Part shown: positions 13,943 through 21,128 of the stretch, in pieces
Position numbering within the stretch: position 1 is the stretch's first letter
How the letters are laid out: the number at the start of each line of letters is the position of its first letter
DNA from: a virus
IMG/VR virus record: IMGVR_UViG_3300043425_000517
Span: 1 to 26,605 of that record
Direction: 5' to 3' (one strand)
DNA length: 26,605 nucleotides
The notes under the pieces: generated by a model
Database searches by the model: none
Seen by the model: the letters and a program-made list of their open reading frames with translations, nothing else
Told to the model about the DNA's origin: nothing
Made by a program: the position numbers and the translations under genes

Positions 13943-14655
13943 TGGCTATTACTACACAGCTAGTCACAGTTGGCACAGCTAGCGCAACGCTTTCAGCACC
14001 AACGGTAGATGCGCAACTCTTATGGATAGAAAACTTAGAACCGTCTAATAATTTAGCCGATTATTCTCGCGAGGGTCACACCTACGTCTATACCCAATAC
14101 TTTCAGATAGCAAACGGCGGAACAGCTTTATTCTCATTTCAAACTGGCGCGACAGGAGCGCAGTTTGAGTTTTGGCAGTTTGACGCGCAATCCTCTAGCG
14201 TATTGGGCGAGTTGATCGAAAGTCCAACTGTAACTACAACTGGATCGAACTTGCCTGGACGCAACTTGAACAGAAACGTATCCGATAATCACTCCGCGGT
14301 TCTTAGAGCGGCAACAGCCGTAACTGGCGGAACAGTTATTTTTACTGAATTTGTTCCGGCTTCTAATCAAGACGGCGGCGGTGTGCAAAGCAATCAAGTT
14401 ATCACGCTCAAACCAAACACTCAATACGGATTTAGATTTACCGACAAAGGCGGAACTGGCACTTTCTTGCATATTCAAGTCGCTTGGGCAGAACAATACA
14501 ACGGCTACAACGACGTATGGATCAATGGACCTGCCTATAACGCAATCAGACTACGCGGCGGCGAGAAAATACAGCTCGAATTAGGTCAAGGCGAGGGTCT
14601 AACGGCGGTAGCCTTACGCAATGATGTTCAAGTTGCAGTTATGAGGCAAGACTGA
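13942..14655 (+). CDS. Probable virion structural protein of unknown type
   Basis: This 237-residue protein is beta-rich with many Gly/Thr/Gln/Asn residues and few charges (GTASATLSAPTVDAQLLWIE, YFQIANGGTALFSF, GGTGTFLHIQVAW, GEKIQLELGQGEGLTAVALR). That composition fits a jelly-roll or Ig-like surface protein. It occupies the place between portal and protease where no gene is required in HK97-like phages, so a decoration or head-associated protein is plausible. It starts within TAATG after the portal with GAGGAGA upstream, and ends in overlap with the protease fusion. I do not recognise a named family. Confidence 0.6.
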   Translation: MAITTQLVTVGTASATLSAPTVDAQLLWIENLEPSNNLADYSREGHTYVYTQYFQIANGGTALFSFQTGATGAQFEFWQFDAQSSSVLGELIESPTVTTTGSNLPGRNLNRNVSDNHSAVLRAATAVTGGTVIFTEFVPASNQDGGGVQSNQVITLKPNTQYGFRFTDKGGTGTFLHIQVAWAEQYNGYNDVWINGPAYNAIRLRGGEKIQLELGQGEGLTAVALRNDVQVAVMRQD

Positions 14656-16235
14656 TGCCGTACTACATAACCGATAGTCACCCTGATTGCTCGGCTTGGG
14701 CAACTATCAAAGAAGATGGGGAACTGCTAGCTTGTCACGCTACAAAGCAAGGAGCTATTGACCAGATGATCGCTGTATCTATTAGTGAGGGATTAGAGCC
14801 TGGTGGCGAAAGAGCTAAGCCAGGAGATCTAAGAGTTGGCGATTATGTTTCTTGGAACTCGTCAGGTGGCCGCGCTAGAGGTGAAATACAACGGATTGTT
14901 ACCAATGGCACGATAGATGTACCAAACAGTTCAGTATCCGTTACTGGAACTCCTGACGATCCGGCCGCACTTATTCAGGTTTACAGACCTGTTGAGGGTG
15001 GCGGTTGGGAAGATACCGATGTGTTTGTGGCTCATAAGTTTTCCACGCTAACAAGAATTGACGAATTACCAGAACCAATGGACGAACCGGACGACGAAGA
15101 TGACGACGATTTTGAGGAAACTCGCCAAGTCGATCTAACGCCGCCGGCGTATATGAGAGCGGCCGCTAGACAAGGCTTGCGCTATTACGAAGAAGGACTA
15201 GGTGGAGATGGATTGGTTGCGCGCACAATTAGCGAGGCTAGGGCTATGGCAAGCGGTTCTGTTACTGCTGATAAGTGGGTTCGCCTTAGGGCTTGGATTG
15301 CTCGCCATTTGGTTGATCTGGACAGTCCCGATGCCGATCCTAATTCAGACAATTATCCTAGCGCTGGTGTCGTAGCACATTTGCTCTGGGGAAGTGGGCC
15401 AAGTAAGAGAGCCGCGCAACGCGCACTTGATTACGCAGACGGAGTTGTTACTAGACTAGAAGAACAAAATCGCGCACTAATTAGCGCGAAAGGAGAGAGT
15501 ATGTCGAAAATTGAGATCCGCACCACGCCTGGATCTTTCGAGATCCGCGAGGACGGAAGCGGTATGACCTTTGAGGGATACGCCGCTGTATTCAATTCGG
15601 ATTCTGAGCCGCTACCCTTTATTGAGCGTATTGCCCCTGGTGCTTTTACGAGATCGCTAAAGCGTGGCCGTAATGACATAAAGCTACTTTGGAACCACGA
15701 AACCGGTGAGGTTCTAGGATCTACTCGTGCTGGAACGCTAACCTTGGAAGAAGATAACTATGGGCTAAGGGTGCGAGCAATCTTGCCTGATACTTCGACT
15801 GGTCGCGACGCGGCAGTTCTCCTAAAGCGCGGCGACATTGACTCAATGTCTTTCGGCTTCTCGGTGCCAGATGGCGGAGATGAGTGGAGTTCGGACGGCC
15901 GCACGCGTACCCTAAAGTCGGTAAGGCTTCACGAAGTAAGTATTGTGGCATTCCCAGCGTATTCCGCTACTGCCGGCACTACTTCTGTTCGTGGCCTAGA
16001 TAAGGTTGCCGCTCGCGCCGCCGTAGATAGTGACCAGTTGGCAGATGCTGTCTTGAAACTAGAAAGCGGTTCTGAACTAACTACCGATGATGCGCAACTA
16101 CTAAGAAAAGTAATTGACGAACTAGCACCGCTTCAAACCGCTAAGGCAGAAGAACAAGCCGCAAACGGAGATGTGGAAATGCTAGAACTAATGAAAGCAA
16201 AGCTAAAACTGATTGGCGGAAACAATGGCAACTAA
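14655..16235 (+). CDS. Fusion protein: N-terminal extension plus HK97-type prohead protease
   Basis: The 526-residue product has four parts. Residues 1-53 (MPYYITDSHPDCSAWATIKE onward) form a small conserved actinophage domain. Residues 55-135 resemble a TUDOR-like DUF2945 domain (VGDYVSWNSSGGRARGEI, VFVAHKFSTL). An acidic linker (EPDDEDDDDFEE) precedes a helical domain (about 160-275, AARQGLRYYEEGLGGDGLVA and later SAGVVAHLLWGSGPSKRA). From residue 283 on is the prohead protease. Its catalytic His is in LLWNHETGEVLGS and its Ser in IDSMSFGFSV, with HEVSIVAFPAYS after. The protease processes capsid and scaffold during maturation. A strong internal start at 15501 suggests a separate short form. 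The ATG overlaps the previous stop. Confidence 0.85.
   Translation: MPYYITDSHPDCSAWATIKEDGELLACHATKQGAIDQMIAVSISEGLEPGGERAKPGDLRVGDYVSWNSSGGRARGEIQRIVTNGTIDVPNSSVSVTGTPDDPAALIQVYRPVEGGGWEDTDVFVAHKFSTLTRIDELPEPMDEPDDEDDDDFEETRQVDLTPPAYMRAAARQGLRYYEEGLGGDGLVARTISEARAMASGSVTADKWVRLRAWIARHLVDLDSPDADPNSDNYPSAGVVAHLLWGSGPSKRAAQRALDYADGVVTRLEEQNRALISAKGESMSKIEIRTTPGSFEIREDGSGMTFEGYAAVFNSDSEPLPFIERIAPGAFTRSLKRGRNDIKLLWNHETGEVLGSTRAGTLTLEEDNYGLRVRAILPDTSTGRDAAVLLKRGDIDSMSFGFSVPDGGDEWSSDGRTRTLKSVRLHEVSIVAFPAYSATAGTTSVRGLDKVAARAAVDSDQLADAVLKLESGSELTTDDAQLLRKVIDELAPLQTAKAEEQAANGDVEMLELMKAKLKLIGGNNGN
15501..16235 (+). CDS. Nested prohead protease from an internal in-frame start
   Basis: ATG 15501 lies in frame within the long fusion, and AAAGGAGA (15489-15496) stands at ideal spacing upstream. 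That is better than the site of the long form, whose start merely overlaps the previous stop. The 244-residue product (MSKIEIRTTPGSFEIREDGS onward) is exactly a standalone HK97-type protease domain, ending with a helical scaffold-like tail. The long and short forms could therefore coexist, as nested protease and scaffold genes do in other phages. Whether both are made is inference from the ribosome binding site. Confidence 0.6.
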   Translation: MSKIEIRTTPGSFEIREDGSGMTFEGYAAVFNSDSEPLPFIERIAPGAFTRSLKRGRNDIKLLWNHETGEVLGSTRAGTLTLEEDNYGLRVRAILPDTSTGRDAAVLLKRGDIDSMSFGFSVPDGGDEWSSDGRTRTLKSVRLHEVSIVAFPAYSATAGTTSVRGLDKVAARAAVDSDQLADAVLKLESGSELTTDDAQLLRKVIDELAPLQTAKAEEQAANGDVEMLELMKAKLKLIGGNNGN

Positions 16236-16431
16236 AGAACAAATCAAAGCAACTATTCTCGCCGTAGCTGGCAACCCTGAAACTGGTTTCGTGGTTGAGC
16301 TAGCGGATGAGTGGGCAACTGCGATCGCAAAGCTAGACGAAAAGTCCTCAGATGAGGGCAAGGCCACTTCGACCAACGAGCCGCGATCAGCTAATGAAAC
16401 GCGAGTAACCAAGGCTAGCGAAACCCGCTAA
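16225..16431 (+). CDS. Small hypothetical protein following the protease
   Basis: The 68-residue product (MATKEQIKATILAVAGNPET onward) has a helical N-terminal half, then a Ser/Thr/Glu-rich disordered tail ending VTKASETR. Similar small proteins occur just before the capsid gene in actinophages; a role in head assembly is possible but unproved. I chose ATG 16225 over TTG 16213; GGCGGAAACA lies upstream. It overlaps the protease stop by 11 bases and is the last gene before a terminator. Confidence 0.65.
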   Translation: MATKEQIKATILAVAGNPETGFVVELADEWATAIAKLDEKSSDEGKATSTNEPRSANETRVTKASETR

Positions 16432-16447
16432 AAGAAAACAGCTCGCG

Positions 16448-16485
16448 ACCCGACCGGATCTTATTCCTTTCTGCCGGTCGGGTTT
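16448..16485 (+). terminator. Intrinsic terminator after the protease block
   Basis: ACCCGACCGG (16448-16457) pairs with CCGGTCGGGT (16474-16483) in a ten-base stem with a 16-base loop, followed by TTAG rather than a full T-run. It separates the terminase-protease operon from the cargo genes. Confidence 0.75.
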
Positions 16486-16551
16486 AGCTTTGCCGGCCTC
16501 TAAATACGAGGGATCCGTAAAAATAACGATTTGATAACTTATGCCAAAAAG

Positions 16552-16587
16552 TAGTGAAAACTAGATAAAAGCGCTATAATAGGTGTA
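16552..16587 (+). promoter_or_regulatory. Promoter for the two-gene cargo island
   Basis: A perfect TATAAT -10 box lies at 16575-16580, within AAAGCGCTATAAT, a motif shared with two other late-region sites. The best -35 at 17-base spacing (TAGTGA, 16552-16557) matches the consensus at only three positions. Transcription would start near 16587, leaving a short leader that includes the AGAAAGG ribosome binding site of the gene at 16605. Confidence 0.7.
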
Positions 16588-16604
16588 AGGAAGAAAGGCA
16601 AAAA

Positions 16605-16895
16605 ATGAAGAAAGTAAAAATCTCCGCCACGATAGCAAACGAGATTTACCTACGAGAACTATGGTCACGCGACATAGAAGAAGCTGAGGGTATGGGTATT
16701 TACCGGAAAATAAGCGAGGCGAAATCTACGCGTAAAGACGGCGCGATAATTATCGAAGCAACAGAAGCAGAAATCCAAGAACTCTACGAGGAAGCTGATA
16801 GTTGGTCAGGCAATTTCGATGAGTATATGATGGGCCGAGGCGAATGGATGGCCTGGAAATCACTAAAGAAACAATGCCGAGCGCTACTTAGCTAG
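16605..16895 (+). CDS. Hypothetical acidic cargo protein 1
   Basis: This 96-residue, charged, mostly helical protein begins MKKVKISATIANEIYLREL and later has AIIIEATEAEIQELYEEADS and SGNFDEYMMGRGEWMAWKSL. I recognise no family. AAGGAAGAAAGG precedes ATG 16605. It has its own promoter and lies behind a terminator, between protease and capsid genes, which suggests a moron-type accessory gene. A defence-related or host-takeover role is a guess from this placement and size. Confidence 0.7.
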   Translation: MKKVKISATIANEIYLRELWSRDIEEAEGMGIYRKISEAKSTRKDGAIIIEATEAEIQELYEEADSWSGNFDEYMMGRGEWMAWKSLKKQCRALLS

Positions 16896-16917
16896 GCCAA
16901 AAGAAAGGACAAAAACA

Positions 16918-17214
16918 ATGAACGGAAAAGTAGTAGAGCTACACGAAGTATTAGAAAATGCCCCGGAATGGGCAAAGCCGCTGGCCGATCTAGTTAGCTG
17001 GTCACAAAATTACAACTATCAAAGCGGAACTCCGTATTGGGCATTCCTAGACCTAATCGGATACAGCGAAGAATACATTGGCTATAACATAAACGCCGAC
17101 CACTTCATCCTAGATTACGCGAGCGCTGATTCTTTCGCGGCGGCGCTAAGGATCTGGGCAGTTCGGCCTTACGATGTTTACGACTTCATCGAGAAAGTCC
17201 AAAATGCGGACTAA
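16918..17214 (+). CDS. Hypothetical acidic cargo protein 2 (antirestriction-like composition)
   Basis: This 98-residue acidic and aromatic-rich protein includes LADLVSWSQNYNYQSGTPYW, FLDLIGYSEEYIGY and ADHFILDYASADSFAAALRI. The high Asp/Glu and Tyr/Trp content is reminiscent of ArdA-like DNA-mimic proteins (phrases such as GYSEEYIGY fit loosely), but similarity is too weak for a firm name. GAAAGGACA precedes ATG 16918. It is co-transcribed with the gene at 16605 and followed by a terminator. Confidence 0.7.
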   Translation: MNGKVVELHEVLENAPEWAKPLADLVSWSQNYNYQSGTPYWAFLDLIGYSEEYIGYNINADHFILDYASADSFAAALRIWAVRPYDVYDFIEKVQNAD

Positions 17215-17221
17215 AGATCTA

Positions 17222-17304
17222 GGCGGTCTTTCTTCCCCCAACTAAAACCGCCAGCCCGAAGCGAGAGCCACCGGAATTGTCTCCCCGGTGGCTTTCGTGC
17301 TTTT
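17222..17304 (+). terminator. Double hairpin terminator after the cargo island
   Basis: GGCGGT (17222-17227) can pair with ACCGCC (17247-17252). A stronger second stem pairs AGCCACCGG (17266-17274) with CCGGTGGCT (17285-17293), followed by TTCGTGCTTTT. The second hairpin is the more likely terminator, closing the unit that starts at 16587. Confidence 0.75.
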
Positions 17305-17316
17305 ACTATCAACTAC

Positions 17317-17327
17317 TCTGATACACT
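17317..17327 (+). promoter_or_regulatory. Extended -10 promoter for the major capsid gene
   Basis: TCTGATACACT carries an extended -10 (TG, one base, TACACT at 17322-17327), four of six matches to TATAAT. The octamer TCTGATAC recurs at 21958-21965 before the tail chaperone gene. A start near 17334 would give an 80-base leader with a possible CCGA/TCGG hairpin (from 17338) and a GC-rich CGCT/AGCG stem before AAGGAG and ATG 17415. No -35 is convincing. Confidence 0.5.
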
Positions 17328-17414
17328 AAAAGACAGCCGAAAGTGAGTTAGCTCTGTCGGTGTTCGCTTGCGTCAGCGCGGCGGCAAATCACAAATAATC
17401 ACTAAGGAGAATGT

Positions 17415-18572
17415 ATGTCTTTTGTAAAGGCACAGCAGGAACTCCGCGCAAACCTGACTTCGCAGATCCGCGAAGTTATCGACCTCGCTGAGGGAGAGAA
17501 GCGCGGACTTCGTGCGGATGAAGTTGAGAAAATTCAACGCATCGAAGCTGACATTACTGCCGCTGATGAGGCGATCGCAGTAGCACAGCGTAACGAGGAG
17601 CGCTCACGCGCTCTAGCTGAGGCAAGCGCAACCGCTACCCCAGCACCACAGCAGGTTCGTTCCGACTCGGAGATCCTACGCGCAATCGCAACTGGCGAAA
17701 TGCGTAGCGCAACTTTCGAGAAGCGCACACTAGTACCAAGCGACAACACAGTACCAAAGTCCTTCTATGACCAAGTATTCGCTGTTGCTCGTCTAGTTGG
17801 TCCAATGCTAGACACCTCTGAGATCATCAACACGACCTCTGGAGAATCTCTAACAATCCCAACTTTGACTGCTTACTCAACCGCAACCATCAAGGGTGCT
17901 GGTTCAGCAATCGCAGAGTCCGAGCCAACTTTCAGCTCGATCACTCTCGGAGCATACAAGTACTCATTCCTAGTCCAGGTAGCAAACGAACTGATCGCAG
18001 ATGCCGGCTTCGACATCTCCGCTCTAATTGCTGAGCAAGCTGGTAACGGACTTGGCTACGCTGTAAACACCGGCCTAACTCTAGGAACTGGAACAGTTGA
18101 GCCAACCGGTCTTGTTACTGCCGCTGGTTCTGCTCTAGTTGGTGGCACTGGTGTTGCTGGTGCTTTCACCGCTGACAACCTGATTGACCTTGCTTACTCT
18201 CTAGACGGAGCCGCTCGCAGACTGCCAGGTGTTGGCTACATGCTGAACGGATCTTCACTAGGCAAGATGCGCAAGCTAAAAGACACCGCTGGTAACTACC
18301 TATACCAGGTCGGAGTTGGACAGCCAGATACTTTCGCTGGCTTCCGCGTAGTAGAAAACCCAGCAATGGCAGACACCGCGACAAACGCAAAGTCTGTTAT
18401 TTTCGGTCACCTACCAAGCTACAAGGTACGTATGGCTGGCGGCCTACAAATCGCTCAGTCCGCGGACTACGCTTTCAACGCTGACACCACTACCTTCCGC
18501 GTGCTAATGCGCGTTGATGGAAACCTGACCCACAGCGGTCACGTCAAGTTCTTCAAGGGTGCGGCTAGCTAA
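17415..18572 (+). CDS. Major capsid protein, HK97 fold
   Basis: This 385-residue protein has an N-terminal helical, charged segment (residues 1 to about 75, coiled-coil-like, the delta/scaffold domain). An Ala/Pro linker follows, then the coat domain beginning near SEILRAIATGEMRSATFEKR. PKSFYDQVFAVARLVGPML, SESEPTFSSITLGAYKYSFL-type strands and VANELIADAGFDISALIAEQ follow the HK97 family pattern. The delta domain is probably removed by the protease encoded upstream. AAGGAGA lies before ATG 17415. It forms its own transcription unit between two terminators, as expected for the most highly expressed gene. Confidence 0.92.
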   Translation: MSFVKAQQELRANLTSQIREVIDLAEGEKRGLRADEVEKIQRIEADITAADEAIAVAQRNEERSRALAEASATATPAPQQVRSDSEILRAIATGEMRSATFEKRTLVPSDNTVPKSFYDQVFAVARLVGPMLDTSEIINTTSGESLTIPTLTAYSTATIKGAGSAIAESEPTFSSITLGAYKYSFLVQVANELIADAGFDISALIAEQAGNGLGYAVNTGLTLGTGTVEPTGLVTAAGSALVGGTGVAGAFTADNLIDLAYSLDGAARRLPGVGYMLNGSSLGKMRKLKDTAGNYLYQVGVGQPDTFAGFRVVENPAMADTATNAKSVIFGHLPSYKVRMAGGLQIAQSADYAFNADTTTFRVLMRVDGNLTHSGHVKFFKGAAS

Positions 18573-18589
18573 TCCCTAAAGAATAAATT

Positions 18590-18635
18590 CCCGGAGAGAG
18601 CTTGTGTGTGGGTAGCTCTCTCCGGGTTTCTTTTT
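18590..18635 (+). terminator. Strong intrinsic terminator after the capsid gene
   Basis: CCCGGAGAGAGCT (18590-18602) and AGCTCTCTCCGGG (18614-18626) form a perfect 13-base stem with an 11-base loop, followed by TTTCTTTTT. This is the clearest rho-independent terminator in the window. Confidence 0.93.
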
Positions 18636-18637
18636 GC

Positions 18638-18649
18638 TATGCTTTGGCT
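18638..18649 (+). promoter_or_regulatory. Leaderless-type promoter for the GT4 glycosyltransferase
   Basis: TATGCT (18638-18643) sits six bases before ATG 18650, the spacing at which transcription would start on the A of the start codon. No Shine-Dalgarno exists between the terminator and the ATG. No convincing -35 is visible because that region is the terminator stem. Confidence 0.5.
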
Positions 18650-19858
18650 ATGCCCACAAATGACCCACGCAAAACTGAGAAACTATCCGGCGCTGTAACC
18701 TTTTGGTCTAACAGCCCAGGAGTACCTACTGGCTACGGAGTTCAAGCGAAGCTCGTAGTCGATCGCCTAAAGCGCCACGGCCTAGATGTTGCCGCACTAA
18801 GCAACTATGGATTAGATGGCCGCTTTGAGGATCTAAATACGCCTTACGGCAAAGTACCGCATTACCCTCGCGGCTACGATGGTTATAGCAACGATGTAGC
18901 ACCAGGAGATCACTTACATTGGGCCAAGTTACATCCCGATCTAAAAGACCTAATGATTACCCTGTTCGATGTTTGGGTATTCAACTCACCTAAATTTGCC
19001 GATGTTAGAAAGATCGCTAGTTGGGTGCCGATTGACCACATAACAATCCCACCGCTAGTCGAGGCTTGGCTAAGACGTGAGAATGTTCATCCGATAACTA
19101 TGGCCCCAAACGGATCTAAACTGCTAACCCAAAAAGGTATAGAACACTCTTACGTTCCGCACAGCATAGATACCAAAGCGTTCAAACCGCGAACTGAGTT
19201 GCCAGATGGCCAGAAAATAGAAGATTACTTTAGTTCTAAAAACAAGTTCGTAGTCGGGATGGTAGCCGCTAATAAGGCCAGCGGACTTGTTCACAGAAAG
19301 TCTTATAGCGAGAACATTCTTGCTTTCTCAATCTTCAAGCAAAAGCACCCAGACGCAGTTCTCTATTTACACACCGAGCCGCTTGGCTACGCTTCGGGCT
19401 GGAACTTGCTAGAACTAATTACGGCGTGCGGACTATCTAAAGATGATGTAATGTTCCCTGATCCTCGCGATTATCGCTACGGCGTGAGCGATGAGATGAT
19501 GGCAACACTTTATTCCGGTATGGATGTTTTGCTAGCGCCAAGTATGGGTGAGGGGTTTGGCGTACCGACTATGGAAGCGCAAGCCTGTGGCACTAGGGTT
19601 ATTGGCTCAGGTTGGGCGGCTAGCGAGGATCTAATCTCTAGTGATGGCTGGTTAGTGGATGGGCAACCTCAATGGGATAGTGCTCAAAAAGCGTGGTGGC
19701 AGATCCCCAAAGTTCCGTCAATAGTCAATGCTCTAGAAGAAGCCTACGCCAAAGGTAAAGGCAGAAGCGAAGTTGCGCGTGAGTTCGCTAAGGACTTCGA
19801 TGTCGAAAAGGTTTGGTTTGATAATTGGATGCCGACCCTAAAAAAACTACTTGCCTAA
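18650..19858 (+). CDS. GT4-like glycosyltransferase (GT-B fold)
   Basis: This 402-residue protein opens with AVTFWSNSPGVPTGYGVQAK, the Gly-rich acceptor-side loop of GT-B enzymes. It has the donor-binding signature LLAPSMGEGFGVPTMEAQAC followed by GTRVIGSGW, where the EGFG...E element contacts the nucleotide sugar. No membrane segment is present. ATG 18650 (MPTNDPRK) is preferred over a GTG or TTG further upstream, which would lie inside the terminator. It has a leaderless-type promoter directly after the capsid terminator and is followed two bases later by a second glycosyltransferase. Targets could be virion proteins or modified phage DNA. Confidence 0.85.
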   Translation: MPTNDPRKTEKLSGAVTFWSNSPGVPTGYGVQAKLVVDRLKRHGLDVAALSNYGLDGRFEDLNTPYGKVPHYPRGYDGYSNDVAPGDHLHWAKLHPDLKDLMITLFDVWVFNSPKFADVRKIASWVPIDHITIPPLVEAWLRRENVHPITMAPNGSKLLTQKGIEHSYVPHSIDTKAFKPRTELPDGQKIEDYFSSKNKFVVGMVAANKASGLVHRKSYSENILAFSIFKQKHPDAVLYLHTEPLGYASGWNLLELITACGLSKDDVMFPDPRDYRYGVSDEMMATLYSGMDVLLAPSMGEGFGVPTMEAQACGTRVIGSGWAASEDLISSDGWLVDGQPQWDSAQKAWWQIPKVPSIVNALEEAYAKGKGRSEVAREFAKDFDVEKVWFDNWMPTLKKLLA

Positions 19859-19859
19859 A

Positions 19860-20492
19860 ATGAAACTAATTGTCCCGGTTCTAAATCGCTACGATCTGCT
19901 AAACAGGATGGTAGCCAGCATAGATTATCCAATCGAGATGTTGCTAGTCATAGACAACGGCAATGCCGACACCGAGATTATAGAAAATCCAAACATCAAA
20001 GAAGTTCGCAGATTACATATGCCAACTAATCAAGGCGTAGCCGGTAGCTGGAACTTAGGTATAAAACTCCTACCCTTTGAGCCGGTTTGGTTCTTTAGTT
20101 CGGCTGATACCGAATACAAGCCTGGAGCGTTAGCTAAATTAGCCGAGGCCAGCCCTAGCGCTGTGACCTTATGTAAAGAATTTCCTTACTGGCAGACTTT
20201 CGCTATCGGTGAGCAAGTGGTCAGGCAAATTGGCTTATTCGATGAGAACCTATACCCGATCTACTTTGAGGACAATGACTATATGAGGCGCTGTATTCAA
20301 GCGCAAATTGCGATAGTCTATGCCGATGTAGTGGTTCATCACGACAATAGTTCCACAATAAATAGCGACCCCAACCTACACAATCAGAACCGCAGAACTT
20401 TTGCCGACAATGAAAACTATTTCAAACAAAAATACGCCGGACTTTGGCATTGGTCTTTAGATCGCCGCCGGCAAAATTACTGGCAACTTTAG
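19860..20492 (+). CDS. GT2-like glycosyltransferase (GT-A fold)
   Basis: This 210-residue protein begins MKLIVPVLNRYDLLNRMVAS, with LLVIDNGNADTEII, NQGVAGSWNLGIK, and FFSSADTEYKPGALAKL (the DxD equivalent is ADTE). The acceptor-side motif is FEDNDYMRRC. It is like the rhamnosyltransferase-type GT2 enzymes but shorter than most. ATG 19860 follows the GT4 stop by one base, so the pair is probably coupled; TTG 19851 would give three more residues. No Shine-Dalgarno is obvious. It works with the preceding GT4 gene, target unknown. Confidence 0.83.
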   Translation: MKLIVPVLNRYDLLNRMVASIDYPIEMLLVIDNGNADTEIIENPNIKEVRRLHMPTNQGVAGSWNLGIKLLPFEPVWFFSSADTEYKPGALAKLAEASPSAVTLCKEFPYWQTFAIGEQVVRQIGLFDENLYPIYFEDNDYMRRCIQAQIAIVYADVVVHHDNSSTINSDPNLHNQNRRTFADNENYFKQKYAGLWHWSLDRRRQNYWQL

Positions 20493-20501
20493 CCAGACAG
20501 A

Positions 20502-20514
20502 CTAGCGCTACAAT
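20502..20514 (+). promoter_or_regulatory. Promoter for head-tail connector unit (AGCGCTACAAT motif)
   Basis: CTAGCGCTACAAT is identical over 13 bases to 22386-22398 and very close to AAAGCGCTATAAT at 16568-16580. TACAAT (20509-20514) serves as -10 and predicts a start near 20521, just before AAGGAG (20523-20528) and ATG 20535. No -35 is clear. Confidence 0.6.
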
Positions 20515-20534
20515 GGATACCTAAGGAGATCCCA

Positions 20535-21128
20535 ATGGCAATTACTAATGGTTACGCAACCCTCGCTCAGGTCAAGGCCGCTATGCGTATTTCGGACAAT
20601 GTTGATGACACTTTGATTGAAACGGCGATTGAGTCAGCGTCACGCCAGATAGACGGACATTGTCAGCGCCGCTTCTATACAACAACCACCACTAGGGTTT
20701 ATACACCGAACGATAGCTACATCACCGAGATTGACGATCTAGTAAGCCTTACTACTCTTAGAACTCAAAGCGACATTGACGGAACTTACGACACAACTTG
20801 GGCGGCTACCGATTATCAGCTAGAACCGCTAAATGGTATTGCCGGCGGACTAAATGTTAGCTACACCCAGATCCGCGCTGTTGGCGATTTTCTTTTCCCA
20901 ACTTTCGGCGGTGAAGCGACTGTTCAAGTCACCGGAACTTTTGGCTGGGCAACTGTTCCTAGCGAAATAAAGCAAGCCTGTATCATTCTCAGTCAGCGTC
21001 AATACAAGCGCTATGACTCACCGCTAGGCGTAGCCGGTGTCGGAGAAATCGGTGTGATTAGAGTTAGCCGTATAGATCCGGACGTTGCTTCGATCCTCGC
21101 GCCGTATCGCCGGATTAGGATGGCGTAA
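20535..21128 (+). CDS. Head-tail connector protein (gp6/gp15-like)
   Basis: This 197-residue protein begins with the typical connector helix pattern: YATLAQVKAAMRI, then DDTLIETAIESASRQIDGHC and QRRFYTTTTTRVYTPNDSY. It continues with VSLTTLRTQSDIDG, DYQLEPLN and VQVTGTFGWATVPSEIKQAC, and ends ILAPYRRIRMA. These match adaptor proteins that bind below the portal in HK97-like phages. AAGGAG precedes ATG 20535. It leads the head-tail joining block and abuts the next gene at 21129. Confidence 0.85.
   Translation: MAITNGYATLAQVKAAMRISDNVDDTLIETAIESASRQIDGHCQRRFYTTTTTRVYTPNDSYITEIDDLVSLTTLRTQSDIDGTYDTTWAATDYQLEPLNGIAGGLNVSYTQIRAVGDFLFPTFGGEATVQVTGTFGWATVPSEIKQACIILSQRQYKRYDSPLGVAGVGEIGVIRVSRIDPDVASILAPYRRIRMA

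Noticed and set aside
16531-16536. TTGATA as -35 box for the cargo promoter
   Set aside because: It is 38 bases from the TATAAT at 16575, far outside the usual 16-18 base spacing.
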